NCBI RefSeq assembly: GCF_907177275.1
Contig: NZ_CAJSLV010000125.1
Location: 165,561 to 229,560 of the forward strand
DNA: 64,000 bases
From: Actinacidiphila cocklensis
GTDB taxonomy: Bacteria > Actinomycetota > Actinomycetes > Streptomycetales > Streptomycetaceae
Direction: 5' to 3'
The notes under the pieces are model-generated. The model worked only from the letters and a program-made list of their open reading frames with translations. It searched no databases and was not told the DNA's origin. Shown in pieces: positions 1 through 12,057 of this stretch. The position numbers and the translations under genes are program-made. Position 1 is the stretch's first letter; each line of letters opens with the position of its first letter.

Positions 1-1
1 C

Positions 2-1855
2 TACACCATCGACACCGCGGCCGAGACCAAGAAGAAGGACCAGGACGACCTCGGCGGCTTCCTGAACTTCATGAAGTACGCGATGCTCGGCTTCGCCGGT
101 ATCGCCGTCCTGGTCGGCATCTTCCTGATCGTCAACACCTTCTCCATGCTGGTCGCCCAGCGCACCCGGGAGATCGGGCTGATGCGGGCGCTCGGCTCCA
201 GCCGCCGGCAGGTCAACAGGTCGGTGCTGATCGAGGCGGTGCTGCTCGGCGTCACCGGCTCGGTGCTCGGCATCGGCGGCGGCATCGGCCTGGCCATCGG
301 GCTGATGAACCTGATGGGCAAGGTCGGGATGAAGCTCGACACCTCCGAGCTGACCATCAAGGCCACCACGCCGGTCATCGGCCTGGCCATCGGCGTCATC
401 GTCACCGTGGTCTCCGCCTACATCCCGGCCCGCCGGGCGGGCAAGATCTCCCCGATGGCCGCGCTGCGGGACGCCGGCACCCCGGCCGACGGCAGGGCGG
501 GACGCATCCGCGCCGCGATCGGCATCCTGGTCTGCGCGGCCGGCGCGCTGGCCCTGGTCGGTGCGGGACAGGCCGACAAGGCCTCCTCCGGCGGCGGTCT
601 GCTGGGCCTGGGCGTGCTGCTCACCCTGGTCGGCTTCGTCATCGTCGGCCCGCTGCTGGCCGGTGTGATCGTACGGGCGGTGAGCGCGGTCGTCCTGCGC
701 TTCTTCGGCCCGATGGGACGCCTCGCCGAGCGCAACGCGCTGCGGAACCCGCGGCGTACCGGCGCCACCGCCTCCGCGCTGATGATCGGCCTGGCCCTGG
801 TGGCCGGCATGTCGGTGGTCGGCTCGTCCATGGTGGCCTCCGCCAACGACCAGCTCGACAAGTCGGTCGGCGCGGACTTCATCGTCCAGGTCGGCAACAA
901 CGGCAACCAGACGCTCACCCCGGCCGCGGAGAAGGCGCTCACCTCGACGAAGGACATCGAGCACTTCACCCACTACACGGTCGTCAACGCCAAGCTCACG
1001 CTGCCGTCCGGCAGCACCGTCAAGACGGACCTGAGTGCGGCCGACCCGACCTACCCGCAGGACCTGCAGCTCAAGACCGTCCAGGGCAAGCTCGCCGACG
1101 CCTACGGCAAGGACGCGATGTCGCTGCCCGAGGGCTTCGCCAAGGACCACCACCTCAAGCTCGGCGACGAGCTGACCGTGCTGATGACCGGCGGCCGGCC
1201 CGCGCACCTGAAGGTCGCCGCGATCACCAGCGACGACACCACCATCGAGCACGGGTCGATGTTCACCAACATCGCCACCGCCCGCAGCTACCTGCCCGCG
1301 GACAAGATGCCCGGCGACTTCATGATGTTCGCCAAGGCGGTGGACGGCAAGGAGAAGGAGGCCTACGCCTCGCTCAAGGCCTCCGTGAAGTCCTACCCGC
1401 AGATCGACGTCCGCGACCAGGCCGACTACAAGGACCTCATCCAGAGCCAGGTCAACCAGCTGCTCTACATGATCTACGCGCTGCTCGGCCTCGCGATCAT
1501 CGTCGCCATCCTCGGCGTGGTGAACACCCTGGCGCTGTCGGTGGTGGAGCGCACCCGGGAGATCGGCCTTATGCGGGCCATCGGCACCTCGCGGCGCCAG
1601 CTGCGCCGGATGATCCGCCTGGAGTCGGTCGTCATCGCGCTCTTCGGCGCCCTGGTGGGCCTGGGCCTCGGCCTCGGCTGGGGCGCCACCGGGCAGCGGG
1701 TGCTCGCCTCCCAGGGCCTGGGCATCCTGCAGATCCCCTGGGCGACGATCGTGATCGTCTTCATCGGCTCCGCGGTGGTGGGCCTGCTCGCCGCCCTCCT
1801 CCCGGCCTTCCGGGCGGGCCGCATGAACGTCCTCAACGCCATCGCCACGGACTAG
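2..1855 (+). CDS. ABC transporter permease, FtsX/MacB family (5' end outside window)
   Basis: This is the C-terminal 617 residues of an integral membrane permease of the FtsX/MacB type; its start lies upstream of the window. The reading frame is open from base 2. Two FtsX-type membrane blocks are visible. The first has helices at about visible residues 24-50, 80-100 and 120-140 and includes TREIGLMRALG. The second lies near residues 500-610 and includes TREIGLMRAIG. Between them lies an extracytoplasmic stretch of about 200 residues. The repeated TREIGLMRA signature after the first helix of each block is the coupling region that contacts the ATPase in this family. Substrate cannot be told from the sequence; the ATPase partner is expected just upstream. 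A GC-rich hairpin follows the stop. Confidence 0.9.
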   Translation, partial: YTIDTAAETKKKDQDDLGGFLNFMKYAMLGFAGIAVLVGIFLIVNTFSMLVAQRTREIGLMRALGSSRRQVNRSVLIEAVLLGVTGSVLGIGGGIGLAIGLMNLMGKVGMKLDTSELTIKATTPVIGLAIGVIVTVVSAYIPARRAGKISPMAALRDAGTPADGRAGRIRAAIGILVCAAGALALVGAGQADKASSGGGLLGLGVLLTLVGFVIVGPLLAGVIVRAVSAVVLRFFGPMGRLAERNALRNPRRTGATASALMIGLALVAGMSVVGSSMVASANDQLDKSVGADFIVQVGNNGNQTLTPAAEKALTSTKDIEHFTHYTVVNAKLTLPSGSTVKTDLSAADPTYPQDLQLKTVQGKLADAYGKDAMSLPEGFAKDHHLKLGDELTVLMTGGRPAHLKVAAITSDDTTIEHGSMFTNIATARSYLPADKMPGDFMMFAKAVDGKEKEAYASLKASVKSYPQIDVRDQADYKDLIQSQVNQLLYMIYALLGLAIIVAILGVVNTLALSVVERTREIGLMRAIGTSRRQLRRMIRLESVVIALFGALVGLGLGLGWGATGQRVLASQGLGILQIPWATIVIVFIGSAVVGLLAALLPAFRAGRMNVLNAIATD

Positions 1856-1873
1856 CGCCCGTACGCGACCCGC

Positions 1874-1905
1874 GCACCCCCGTGCCCGCCAGGGCGCGGG
1901 GGTGC
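1874..1905 (+). terminator. Hairpin terminator after ABC permease
   Basis: A 14-bp stem (GCACCCCCGTGCCC against GGGCGCGGGGGTGC, one G-T pair) with a 4-nt loop starts 18 bases after the permease stop and lies well before mfd. No U tract follows, as is usual in high-GC actinomycetes. Confidence 0.65.
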
Positions 1906-2083
1906 CGTGCGTTCCGGGGGCGCCCCGCAGCGCCCGGGGGGAGGCGTACCGGGAGTGAACCCCGGCCGGAGGCCGTACGCTGGAGTGACCCCCGGCCCGT
2001 GACACGTGTCGGGCGGTTCGCGTTGCCCGTGGAAGCAGGGCGTGGCGGCGCCCCCCTGACCCACCCCCCGGGACGGAACCTGT

Positions 2084-5623
<3,540 letters not shown>

Positions 5624-5711
5624 CCCCCGCACCTCCACCCTCCTGTCCTCAGTCCCCTCCCGATCGCCCCCGGCCGGCGACCGCCGCCCCGCCCGCGGTT
5701 ACAGTGCGGGC

Positions 5712-6644
5712 GTGACGATCACCGGTGCGGGGACGAACGTAAGGCCGCTGGCCCCCGGGCAGCGCGCCCGGCTGCTGGTCGGCGACATCGAGGGCGGCCT
5801 TCCGCGGCTCGTCCACGAGACCGCGGACAGCGCCCTGGAGGCGCCCAACTGGTCCCCCGACGGCCGCTGGCTGGTCTTCAACCAGGACGGCCTGCTGCTG
5901 CGCATCCCCGCCGACGCCGCACCCGGTGACGGAGTGCTGCCCGAGGTCATCGACACCGGCGGCATCACCGACGCCAACAACGACCACGTGCTGTCGCCGG
6001 ACGGCGCCACCGTCTACCTGTCCGCGGGCGACGGGCACATCCACGCGGTCCCCTTCACCGGCGGTCCGGCCCGCCGGGTCACCAACGACCGCGGCCCCGG
6101 CCCCTTCCGGCACTTCCTGCACGGCGTCTCACCGGACGGGCTGACCCTGTCCTACGTCGGTGTGGAGCCGTACGGCGGCGACGAATGGGGCTACCGCAAC
6201 ATCTTCACCGTCCCCGCGGCAGGCGGCCCCGACACCCGGCTGACCGACACCCCGGCGCCTGCCGACGGCCCGGAGTTCACCCCCGACGGCGACTGGATCC
6301 TCTTCAACTCCGAGCACGGCGCCACCGTCCCGGGTCACGCCCAGCTCTTCCGTATGCGCCCCGACGGCTCCGACCTGACCCGGCTGACCTCGGACGAACG
6401 CGTCAACTGGTTCCCCCATCCCTCCCCCGACGGGCGGCACGTCCTCTACATCAGCTTCCCGCCCGGCACCGAGGGCCATCCCGCCGACCGCGACGTCGTG
6501 CTGCGCCTGCTGGACCCCGCCGGCGGCGCCCCGCGCGACCTGCTCGCCTTCTTCGGCGGCCAGGGCAGCCTCAACGTCAACAGCTGGTCCCCCGACAGCC
6601 GCCACTTCGCCTACGTCGACTACCCGGTCGAGCCGGGGTCATAG
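5712..6644 (+). CDS. TolB-like beta-propeller protein
   Basis: A 310-aa protein built of WD40-like/TolB propeller blades. Six blade signatures of the form (W/L/F)SPDG or TPDG are visible: NWSPDGRWLVF, LSPDGATVYLS, VSPDGLTLSYV, FTPDGDWILFN, PSPDGRHVLYI and WSPDSRHFAYV. No signal peptide or membrane segment is seen, so it is probably cytoplasmic, unlike periplasmic TolB. The GTG start has no Shine-Dalgarno sequence, but a TACAGT box at 5700-5705 ends 6 bases before it, which suggests a leaderless mRNA. It stands alone between mfd and a gene on the opposite strand. Substrate unknown. Confidence 0.85.
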   Translation: MTITGAGTNVRPLAPGQRARLLVGDIEGGLPRLVHETADSALEAPNWSPDGRWLVFNQDGLLLRIPADAAPGDGVLPEVIDTGGITDANNDHVLSPDGATVYLSAGDGHIHAVPFTGGPARRVTNDRGPGPFRHFLHGVSPDGLTLSYVGVEPYGGDEWGYRNIFTVPAAGGPDTRLTDTPAPADGPEFTPDGDWILFNSEHGATVPGHAQLFRMRPDGSDLTRLTSDERVNWFPHPSPDGRHVLYISFPPGTEGHPADRDVVLRLLDPAGGAPRDLLAFFGGQGSLNVNSWSPDSRHFAYVDYPVEPGS

Positions 6645-6652
6645 GGCCTGTC

Positions 6653-8257
6653 CTAGTTGCGGCGCAGGATCACGTAGCCGTCCTGGTTGGCTATCTGCGT
6701 GTACGTTGCTCCCGGGTGCAGCTGGGTGCCGTACGTCAGCGGGTCCGGCACCCACCCGCTGGAGTTGTCCAGCGCGATGTACTGCGGCACCACGCCGTTG
6801 GTGCCGCCGACCCAGTAGACGGTGGTGCGGTGCACCAGCCGGCTGATCGGCCCGACATTGGCCTCCACGGTGGCGCCGTCGGGTATCAGGTCGAGCACCT
6901 TCTCGACCGCCTTGGTGCGCGCGTCGACCTTGTAGGTGTCGGTATGGCCGAGTGACGCCAGGGGCAGCGACAAGGTCAGCGCCATCGCCGCGCCGACCGC
7001 CGCGGCCGGTACTCCGGACGCGTACGAGCGCAGCCACGGCCGCGGGCTCTGCCTGGACCGGGCCGCCGCGTCCACCATGGCCAGGAAGACCACCGGCATC
7101 AGCACCGCGCTGTAGTGCCAGGCCGTGCCCCAGTTCTCCGGGTAGTGCGACAGGAAGCGCCAGCCGATGGTCGGCATCGCCGCGACGATCAGCGGCGACC
7201 GCAGCGCCAGCAGCCCGCTGGTCGGCAGCAGTATCCACAGCAGGGTGCGCACCGCGGTGCCGAACGGGATGTGCCCGGTCATCGTGCCGTCGCCGTTGAT
7301 GTGGTTGAACGCGTCGTAGCCGGGGCCGTGGAAGGCGGGGATCAGCACGTAGAGGGCCAGCGCGGACGCCGCCACTCCGAAGCCGATCAGCCCGATCGCC
7401 CACGGTCCGTACCGCTCCGCGTCGCTCAGCGGCCCTTCCACCTGGTCACCCCCTTCCGCTGTGCCGGCCTGCCCGGCCCCGTCCGGCCCGGCCGCGTCGC
7501 CCGCGGCCGCGCCGTCCTGCTGCTCCTCGTCCGGCGCCGTCGCCTGCGCCGGGACGGACGCCCCCTGCGCCCCGCTCTCCCGGGTGCGCCACCAGACGAT
7601 GGCGCCGATCGTCGCCGCCGTGACGCCCAGGTCCTCCTTGACCAGCACCAGCGGCAGCGCCCACCACATCGCCGCGGCCCAGCGCTTGCGGACCACCGCC
7701 TCCAGCGAGAAGGCCAGCAGCGGCATGGCGAAGGCGATCTCGTGGAAGTCGAAGTCGACCGCCCGCTGCAGGCCCCACGACAGCCCGTAGGCCGCGCCGA
7801 CCGCCAGCCCGCGCCCCCGTCCCAGCAGCAACCCGGCGCCCCGGGTGACCGGTACCACCGACAGCGCGAACAGCAGCGCCTGCGCCACCAGCAGCGTCGC
7901 GGGTGTCGGGAAGACCCGGTAGAAGGGTGCTATCAGCGCGGTGACCGGGCTGAAGTGGTCGCCGAGCGCGTTGAAGCCGGGACCCTTCAACTGGGTTGTC
8001 GGCGCGTGCAGGTGCGCGTAGCCCTTCACGGCCTGCTCGAAGATGCCCAGGTCCCACGACATCGTCAGCATCCGCCGGTAGCGGACCATCGACAGCAGGA
8101 CGTAGGCGACGAAGAAGGCCACCGCCAGCAGATAGGGGTCCAGTCGTGCCGCCGCGAACCGCTCCCGCACCCCCGCGAGGCCGGAGGGGCCCGGCGAGGC
8201 GGTGCCTGGCGCGGCCTCGCCGCTCTTGTGCGGTATGACGGCCTCGGCCCTGTCCAT
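6653..8257 (-). CDS. DUF2079 polytopic membrane protein (paralogue 1)
   Basis: A 534-aa multispanning membrane protein of the DUF2079 family, probably with about ten helices; family function is not established, although the fold resembles membrane glycosyltransferases. Conserved blocks include RYRRMLTMSWDLGIFEQA, DFDFHEIAFAMPL, IPAFHGPGYDAFNHINGDG and FLSHYPENWGTAWHY. The start was set at the ATG preceded by GGAGG with 6-nt spacing; a longer upstream reading frame lacks a ribosome site. A hydrophilic, Ala/Gly/Glu/Gln-rich insert of about 55 residues near residues 245-300 is absent from the paralogue at 13608-15131, and is the only large difference. The last codon lies 9 bases from the convergent propeller gene. 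Confidence 0.88.
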   Translation of the reverse strand: MDRAEAVIPHKSGEAAPGTASPGPSGLAGVRERFAAARLDPYLLAVAFFVAYVLLSMVRYRRMLTMSWDLGIFEQAVKGYAHLHAPTTQLKGPGFNALGDHFSPVTALIAPFYRVFPTPATLLVAQALLFALSVVPVTRGAGLLLGRGRGLAVGAAYGLSWGLQRAVDFDFHEIAFAMPLLAFSLEAVVRKRWAAAMWWALPLVLVKEDLGVTAATIGAIVWWRTRESGAQGASVPAQATAPDEEQQDGAAAGDAAGPDGAGQAGTAEGGDQVEGPLSDAERYGPWAIGLIGFGVAASALALYVLIPAFHGPGYDAFNHINGDGTMTGHIPFGTAVRTLLWILLPTSGLLALRSPLIVAAMPTIGWRFLSHYPENWGTAWHYSAVLMPVVFLAMVDAAARSRQSPRPWLRSYASGVPAAAVGAAMALTLSLPLASLGHTDTYKVDARTKAVEKVLDLIPDGATVEANVGPISRLVHRTTVYWVGGTNGVVPQYIALDNSSGWVPDPLTYGTQLHPGATYTQIANQDGYVILRRN

Positions 8258-8386
8258 CGTCGTCCTCCCGAGGAAGCGGGGTCGGGGTCTGCGGGAAAAG
8301 ATACGGGACGACGCTGTCCGCGCGGGACCCATGGGACGGACGAGCCTGCTCGCATGCTCGCCCGCCCGGCCCTTTCCGCCGCCCGC

Positions 8387-9076
8387 TCAGCCGGTCTTGG
8401 TCCACGTGCCGCAGTCGCCCGTCTTGAAGTAGGCGTCCTTGGCGGTGATGGTGACCACGGCCTGGCCGGTGACGTTGTCGTTCGCCAGGATCGAGTCCAG
8501 GTCGTGCAGCGCGTCCTTGGTGCGCTCCCAGTAGCAGGCCTCCCCGCCCTTGGCCTTGTACGTGCCGGCGGCTATGTCCGTGCCCACCTTGTACATGCCG
8601 TCGCCCATCGACGTCTTCGGTGCGGCGGGCTTGTCCGCCCCGGCCGGATACCAGTCCTTGCAGTCCGTCGAGGTGAAGATCTTGTCCGTCGGCTTGATCG
8701 TCACGTAGCTGCTGCCGGCGACCGTGTCGTTGGCCAGGATCGAGTCGGTGTCGTCCTTGGCGTCCTTGGCCCGCTCCCAGTAGCACATGCCGTCGTCGTT
8801 CCCGCTGGTCTTGTAGGTGCCGGGCTGGACGTCGGTGCCGACCTGGAAGGTGCCGTCCCCCTTGAAGGCCGCCTTGACCGCCGGCTTGTCCTCCTTCTTC
8901 TTTGCGGGCGCGGAGGCGGGCGCGGATGCGGACGGTGCGGTGCTGCCGGCGGCCGTGCCGGAGGAGCCGGACGAGGAGGCGGAGTCGTCCGCGGGACCGC
9001 AGGCCGCCGTGCCGATCGCGAGGACGGCGGCGACGGTGCCGGCGGCGGCGAGCCGGACGAGAGACATCGTGGACAT
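8387..9076 (-). CDS. Secreted lipoprotein with duplicated domain
   Basis: A 229-aa predicted lipoprotein with a basic N-terminus, hydrophobic stretch and lipobox ending TAAC, giving a lipidated Cys near residue 26. After an Ala/Ser-rich linker the mature part consists of two copies of a domain of about 70 residues. Each copy starts GDG(T/M)(F/Y)(Q/K)VGTD and contains GTYK, (M/A)CYWER, DSILANDxV, then a Cys near the end (STDCKDW and TGDCGTW). Each copy has two Cys, which could form a disulphide outside the cell. Start chosen at ATG after GGGGGGAA. It diverges from the methylase-like gene across a promoter region rich in GTGAAC motifs. The domain's function is unknown to me. Confidence 0.85.
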   Translation of the reverse strand: MSTMSLVRLAAAGTVAAVLAIGTAACGPADDSASSSGSSGTAAGSTAPSASAPASAPAKKKEDKPAVKAAFKGDGTFQVGTDVQPGTYKTSGNDDGMCYWERAKDAKDDTDSILANDTVAGSSYVTIKPTDKIFTSTDCKDWYPAGADKPAAPKTSMGDGMYKVGTDIAAGTYKAKGGEACYWERTKDALHDLDSILANDNVTGQAVVTITAKDAYFKTGDCGTWTKTG

Positions 9077-9113
9077 GGGAATTCCCCCCAGTGGTCGGCG
9101 GGCCTCGATGGCC

Positions 9114-9197
9114 CTGTGAACCGTTGTCACCATGACAGCATCCAACTGTGAACCGAGTCAACAGCAAAACTCGAACGAGTGATGTTCACGTCGTGAA
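9114..9197. promoter_or_regulatory. Divergent control region with GTGAAC/GTTCAC motifs
   Basis: Between the lipoprotein and methylase starts, CTGTGAACCG occurs twice in the same direction (9114-9123 and 9146-9155). A palindrome, TTCACGTCGTGAA, lies at 9185-9197. Reading the minus strand, TTGACT near 9159 and TGTCAT near 9133 could form the lipoprotein promoter, so the second copy would lie inside it. On the plus strand TATGCT near 9220 could be the -10 box for the methylase. A regulator binding GTGAAC half-sites is inferred, not shown. Confidence 0.4.
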
Positions 9198-9276
9198 GGG
9201 GTCCGCGCACCGGGTCTGGGTATGCTCGCCAGCACGCGCACAGGCGCCGCGGACGAACCCGGGGAAGGAGAGGACC

Positions 9277-11334
9277 GTGCCCGAGCACGCGAGTGAGGTG
9301 ACAGCGGCGGGAATCGCCAGGCTGGCCGGTGTCGGCAGGGCCGCCGTCAGCAACTGGCGCCGGCGCCACGACGACTTCCCCAAGCCCGTCGGCGGGTCCG
9401 ACACCAGTCCCACCTACGAGCTGACCGCTGTCGAGCGCTGGCTCCAGCAGCAGGGCAAGCTCCCCTCCGTGCCGCTGCGCGAAAGGCTGTGGCAGCGGGC
9501 CGACAGCCATCCCGACGGCGTGCCCGCCGCCCTGCGCGTCGCGGGCTCCCTGCTGATGCTCATGCAGGGCGACCCCGCCATATCCGTTAGCTACAGCGCG
9601 GCCACCGACGAGGAGTTCGCCGCCCGGCTGCCGGCCGAGATGGAGACGGCCCTGGCCGCACGATTCGGCCCCGAGCACCCGGTGCGGCTCCCCGACAGCC
9701 TCGACGACGCCGTACCGCTGCTGCGCACGACCGCGAAGTTCGCCGAGGACACCGGCCCCGCCCAGACCTACGAGTTCCTCTTCGGCCGTTATCTGGACGC
9801 CAACCCGCGGCAGTTCACCCTCACTCCGCAGGGGCCGGCCGAGCTGATGGCCGCGCTCGCCGGCGAACGGCCCGGCCGCGTGCTAGACCCCGCCTGCGGC
9901 AGCGGGGCACTGCTGCGTGCCTCCTCGGCCACCGGGTCCCTGCACGCGCAGGAGATCGACCCCGAGCTGGCGGCGCTCACCGCGCTGCGGCTCGCGATGG
10001 CCACCGACCCGGCCGTCCGGGTCAGGGTCAGGTCGGGGGACAGCCTGCGCGAGGACGCCTACCGCGAGCTGGTCGTCGACACCGTGCTCTGCCACCCGCC
10101 CTTCAACGACCGCAACTGGGGCCACGACGAGCTGGGCTACGACCCGCGCTGGGAGTACGGCTTCCCGGCACGCACCGAATCGGAACTGGCCTGGCTGCAG
10201 CACTCGCTGGCCCATGTGCGCGACGGCGGCACCGTCGTGATGCTCATGCCGCCCGCAGCCGCGTCCCGGCGCTCCGGCCGCCGGGTCCGCGCCGACCTGC
10301 TGCGCCGCGGAGCGCTGCGCGCGGTCGTGGCGCTGCCCGCGGGCGCGGCGCCGCCGCACGGACTTCCGCTCCATCTGTGGGTGCTGCGCAAGCCGGACCC
10401 CGACGGGCGGCCCCCGGGCGAACTGCTGGTCTTCGACGCGGCCGGAATACCGGGGCACGGCGCGGAGAGGGCGCCCTGGTACGCCGTCAGCGCGGCGGTC
10501 CTCGACGTGTGGGCCGCCTTCGACCGGCACGGGTCGGTGCCCGACCGCCCGGGGGTCAACCGCACGCTGCCGGTCATCGAACTGCTCGACGACGACGTGG
10601 ACGTGACGCCCGCGCGGCACCTTCCGCCGCCGGCCGCGGAAGGCGGCGCCGCCGCGCTGGAGTCCGTACGGGACCGGCTGGCGATGACCCTGCGGCGCAC
10701 CGCGGAGACAGCCCCCGCCCCGCCGGCGGCCGGTGAGCCCGCACGCTGGCCCACCACGACGGTGGGCGAACTCGCCAGGGCCGGCGCCCTGCTGATGCGG
10801 GCGGGCGGCGGTGGCACCGCCCGGGCCGACGGCTCGGCGGCCGCCCACGCCGTGCTGACCGAGCACGACGTGGTCGTCGGCGGCGAGCCGACGGGACTGC
10901 TGCCGCCCGGGCGGCCGGACGGCGGCGTCGAGGAGCCGGTGCTCGTCGAGGAGGGCGACGTGGTGGTGCCGGTCCTCGGCGGCGGCGCGGTGGCCCGGGT
11001 GGTGGACGGCGCCTCGGCGGGTGCGGCGCTGGGCCGCAACGTGTACCTGCTGCGGCCGGACACCACCGCACTCGACCCGTGGTTCCTGGCCGGCTTCCTG
11101 CGCGGCACCGCCAACAACCGCCAGGCCAGCAGCTTCGCCTCGACGTCCACCCGGCTCGACGTGCGCCGCCTCCAGGTGCCGCGGCTGCCGCTGGCCGACC
11201 AGCGGCGGTACGGCGAGCGCTTCCGTACCCTGGCCGCCTTCGAGGAGACGCTGCGTCAGGCGACCCAGCTCGGCGACCAGCTCGTGCAGGGCCTCTACGA
11301 CGGGCTGACCGACGGCACGGTGCGGCCCGGGTAG
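9277..11334 (+). CDS. Orphan N6-adenine methylase-like protein: HTH + M domain + S-like target-recognition domain
   Basis: A 685-aa three-part protein. Residues 1-65 form an AlpA/MerR-like winged helix (GIARLAGVGRAAVSNWRRR). Residues about 175-420 are a type I M-subunit-like methylase with SAM motif I DPACGSGALLR near residue 204. The catalytic motif IV is CHPPFND (His at residue 273) where active enzymes have NPPF/NPPY. Residues about 480-685 resemble an HsdS target-recognition half with a terminal helical conserved region (ALGRNVYLL, DPWFLAGFLRG, TRLDVRRLQVPRLPL). No restriction nuclease or separate S gene lies nearby, so it is not a complete R-M system. GTG start chosen for its strong GGAAGGAG site. 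It could be a DNA-binding regulator with lost catalysis, or a methylase with an unusual motif. Confidence 0.85.
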   Translation: MPEHASEVTAAGIARLAGVGRAAVSNWRRRHDDFPKPVGGSDTSPTYELTAVERWLQQQGKLPSVPLRERLWQRADSHPDGVPAALRVAGSLLMLMQGDPAISVSYSAATDEEFAARLPAEMETALAARFGPEHPVRLPDSLDDAVPLLRTTAKFAEDTGPAQTYEFLFGRYLDANPRQFTLTPQGPAELMAALAGERPGRVLDPACGSGALLRASSATGSLHAQEIDPELAALTALRLAMATDPAVRVRVRSGDSLREDAYRELVVDTVLCHPPFNDRNWGHDELGYDPRWEYGFPARTESELAWLQHSLAHVRDGGTVVMLMPPAAASRRSGRRVRADLLRRGALRAVVALPAGAAPPHGLPLHLWVLRKPDPDGRPPGELLVFDAAGIPGHGAERAPWYAVSAAVLDVWAAFDRHGSVPDRPGVNRTLPVIELLDDDVDVTPARHLPPPAAEGGAAALESVRDRLAMTLRRTAETAPAPPAAGEPARWPTTTVGELARAGALLMRAGGGGTARADGSAAAHAVLTEHDVVVGGEPTGLLPPGRPDGGVEEPVLVEEGDVVVPVLGGGAVARVVDGASAGAALGRNVYLLRPDTTALDPWFLAGFLRGTANNRQASSFASTSTRLDVRRLQVPRLPLADQRRYGERFRTLAAFEETLRQATQLGDQLVQGLYDGLTDGTVRPG

Positions 11335-11343
11335 TTATCCACA
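11335..11343 (+). promoter_or_regulatory. Perfect DnaA-box-like 9-mer
   Basis: TTATCCACA, the Escherichia coli DnaA consensus, directly follows the TAG stop of the methylase-like gene and is followed by GG. An identical 9-mer with the following G lies at 43623. A single box is not an origin. Confidence 0.45.
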
Positions 11344-11427
11344 GGCCGTCGCGGAAGCGGCGCCGCCTGTCTGTTGCGGCCGATACGCTCTCGACTAGCC
11401 ATCCGCTTCGACGACCAGGAGCACCAG

Positions 11428-12057
11428 ATGTACGGCCCCGGCATCGCCCCGCCGCAGCCCCGCCCCGCCGGTCGCGCGGGCGTGATCTGGCTGCGCGTGC
11501 TCTTCACCGCCCTGCCGGTGCTGTCGCTCGGCTTCCTCGCCTGGGGTTCACTGCTGCGGCTGGCCATCGTGCGGCGGAACCCGCTGGACTGGGCGCTGAT
11601 GGTCCTGGACATCGTCACGATCATCGTCGGCTACACCCTGGTCGGGATGGCCCACGACAACACCGACAGCTGGCAGTCCAACGCGGGAACGCTGACCGTG
11701 CTGGTGTGCATGTTCGGGACCCCCGCCTACTACCTGGTCATGGACATCAGGCGCAAGGACACCCCGCCGGCCGGGTACGCGATGCCGACCGGCTACCCGC
11801 CGAATCCGTACGCGACGGGCTACGGCCCGATGCCCGGGCCGGTGCACCCGGGCCCTGCGCACGGCGGGATACCCCGGCCCGCGCCCATGCAGACCCGGCC
11901 GCCGATGCCCTCGCAGACCCCGATGCCGACACCCGTACCCACGCCCATGCCCGCGCAGACCTCGGCGCCGGCCCAGCCGCCGGTGCAGCGGATGGACCAG
12001 GTGCGGGCGGAGCTGGACGAGTTGAGCGACTACCTCCGCAAGGAGGAGGGCCGGTGA
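11428..12057 (+). CDS. Small membrane protein, translationally coupled to a Ser/Thr kinase
   Basis: A 209-aa protein with three hydrophobic helices (about residues 16-38, 50-70 and 88-108). A Pro/Met/Thr-rich hydrophilic linker follows, then a short charged C-terminus (VRAELDELSDYLRKEEGR). No family recognised. ATG chosen after AGGAG with 6-nt spacing; TACGCT at about 11385 may be the -10 box. Its TGA overlaps the GTG start of the kinase gene as GTGA, and the kinase's ribosome site (AAGGAGGAGG) lies inside its last codons. The two proteins are therefore probably made together, and this protein may be a membrane partner or substrate of the kinase. Confidence 0.8.
   Translation: MYGPGIAPPQPRPAGRAGVIWLRVLFTALPVLSLGFLAWGSLLRLAIVRRNPLDWALMVLDIVTIIVGYTLVGMAHDNTDSWQSNAGTLTVLVCMFGTPAYYLVMDIRRKDTPPAGYAMPTGYPPNPYATGYGPMPGPVHPGPAHGGIPRPAPMQTRPPMPSQTPMPTPVPTPMPAQTSAPAQPPVQRMDQVRAELDELSDYLRKEEGR

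Noticed and set aside
9114..9197. PHO box (PhoP direct repeats) in the lipoprotein/methylase promoter
   Set aside because: GTTCAC motifs are present but the spacing is not the 11-nt direct-repeat pattern, and one copy is inverted.
9277..11334. Complete restriction-modification or BREX/DISARM defence system
   Set aside because: No restriction nuclease, PglZ, BrxL, helicase or separate specificity subunit lies next to it; neighbours are a lipoprotein and a kinase operon.
11335..11343. Replication origin
   Set aside because: Only single DnaA boxes occur, with no cluster, no AT-rich unwinding region and no dnaA/dnaN genes.
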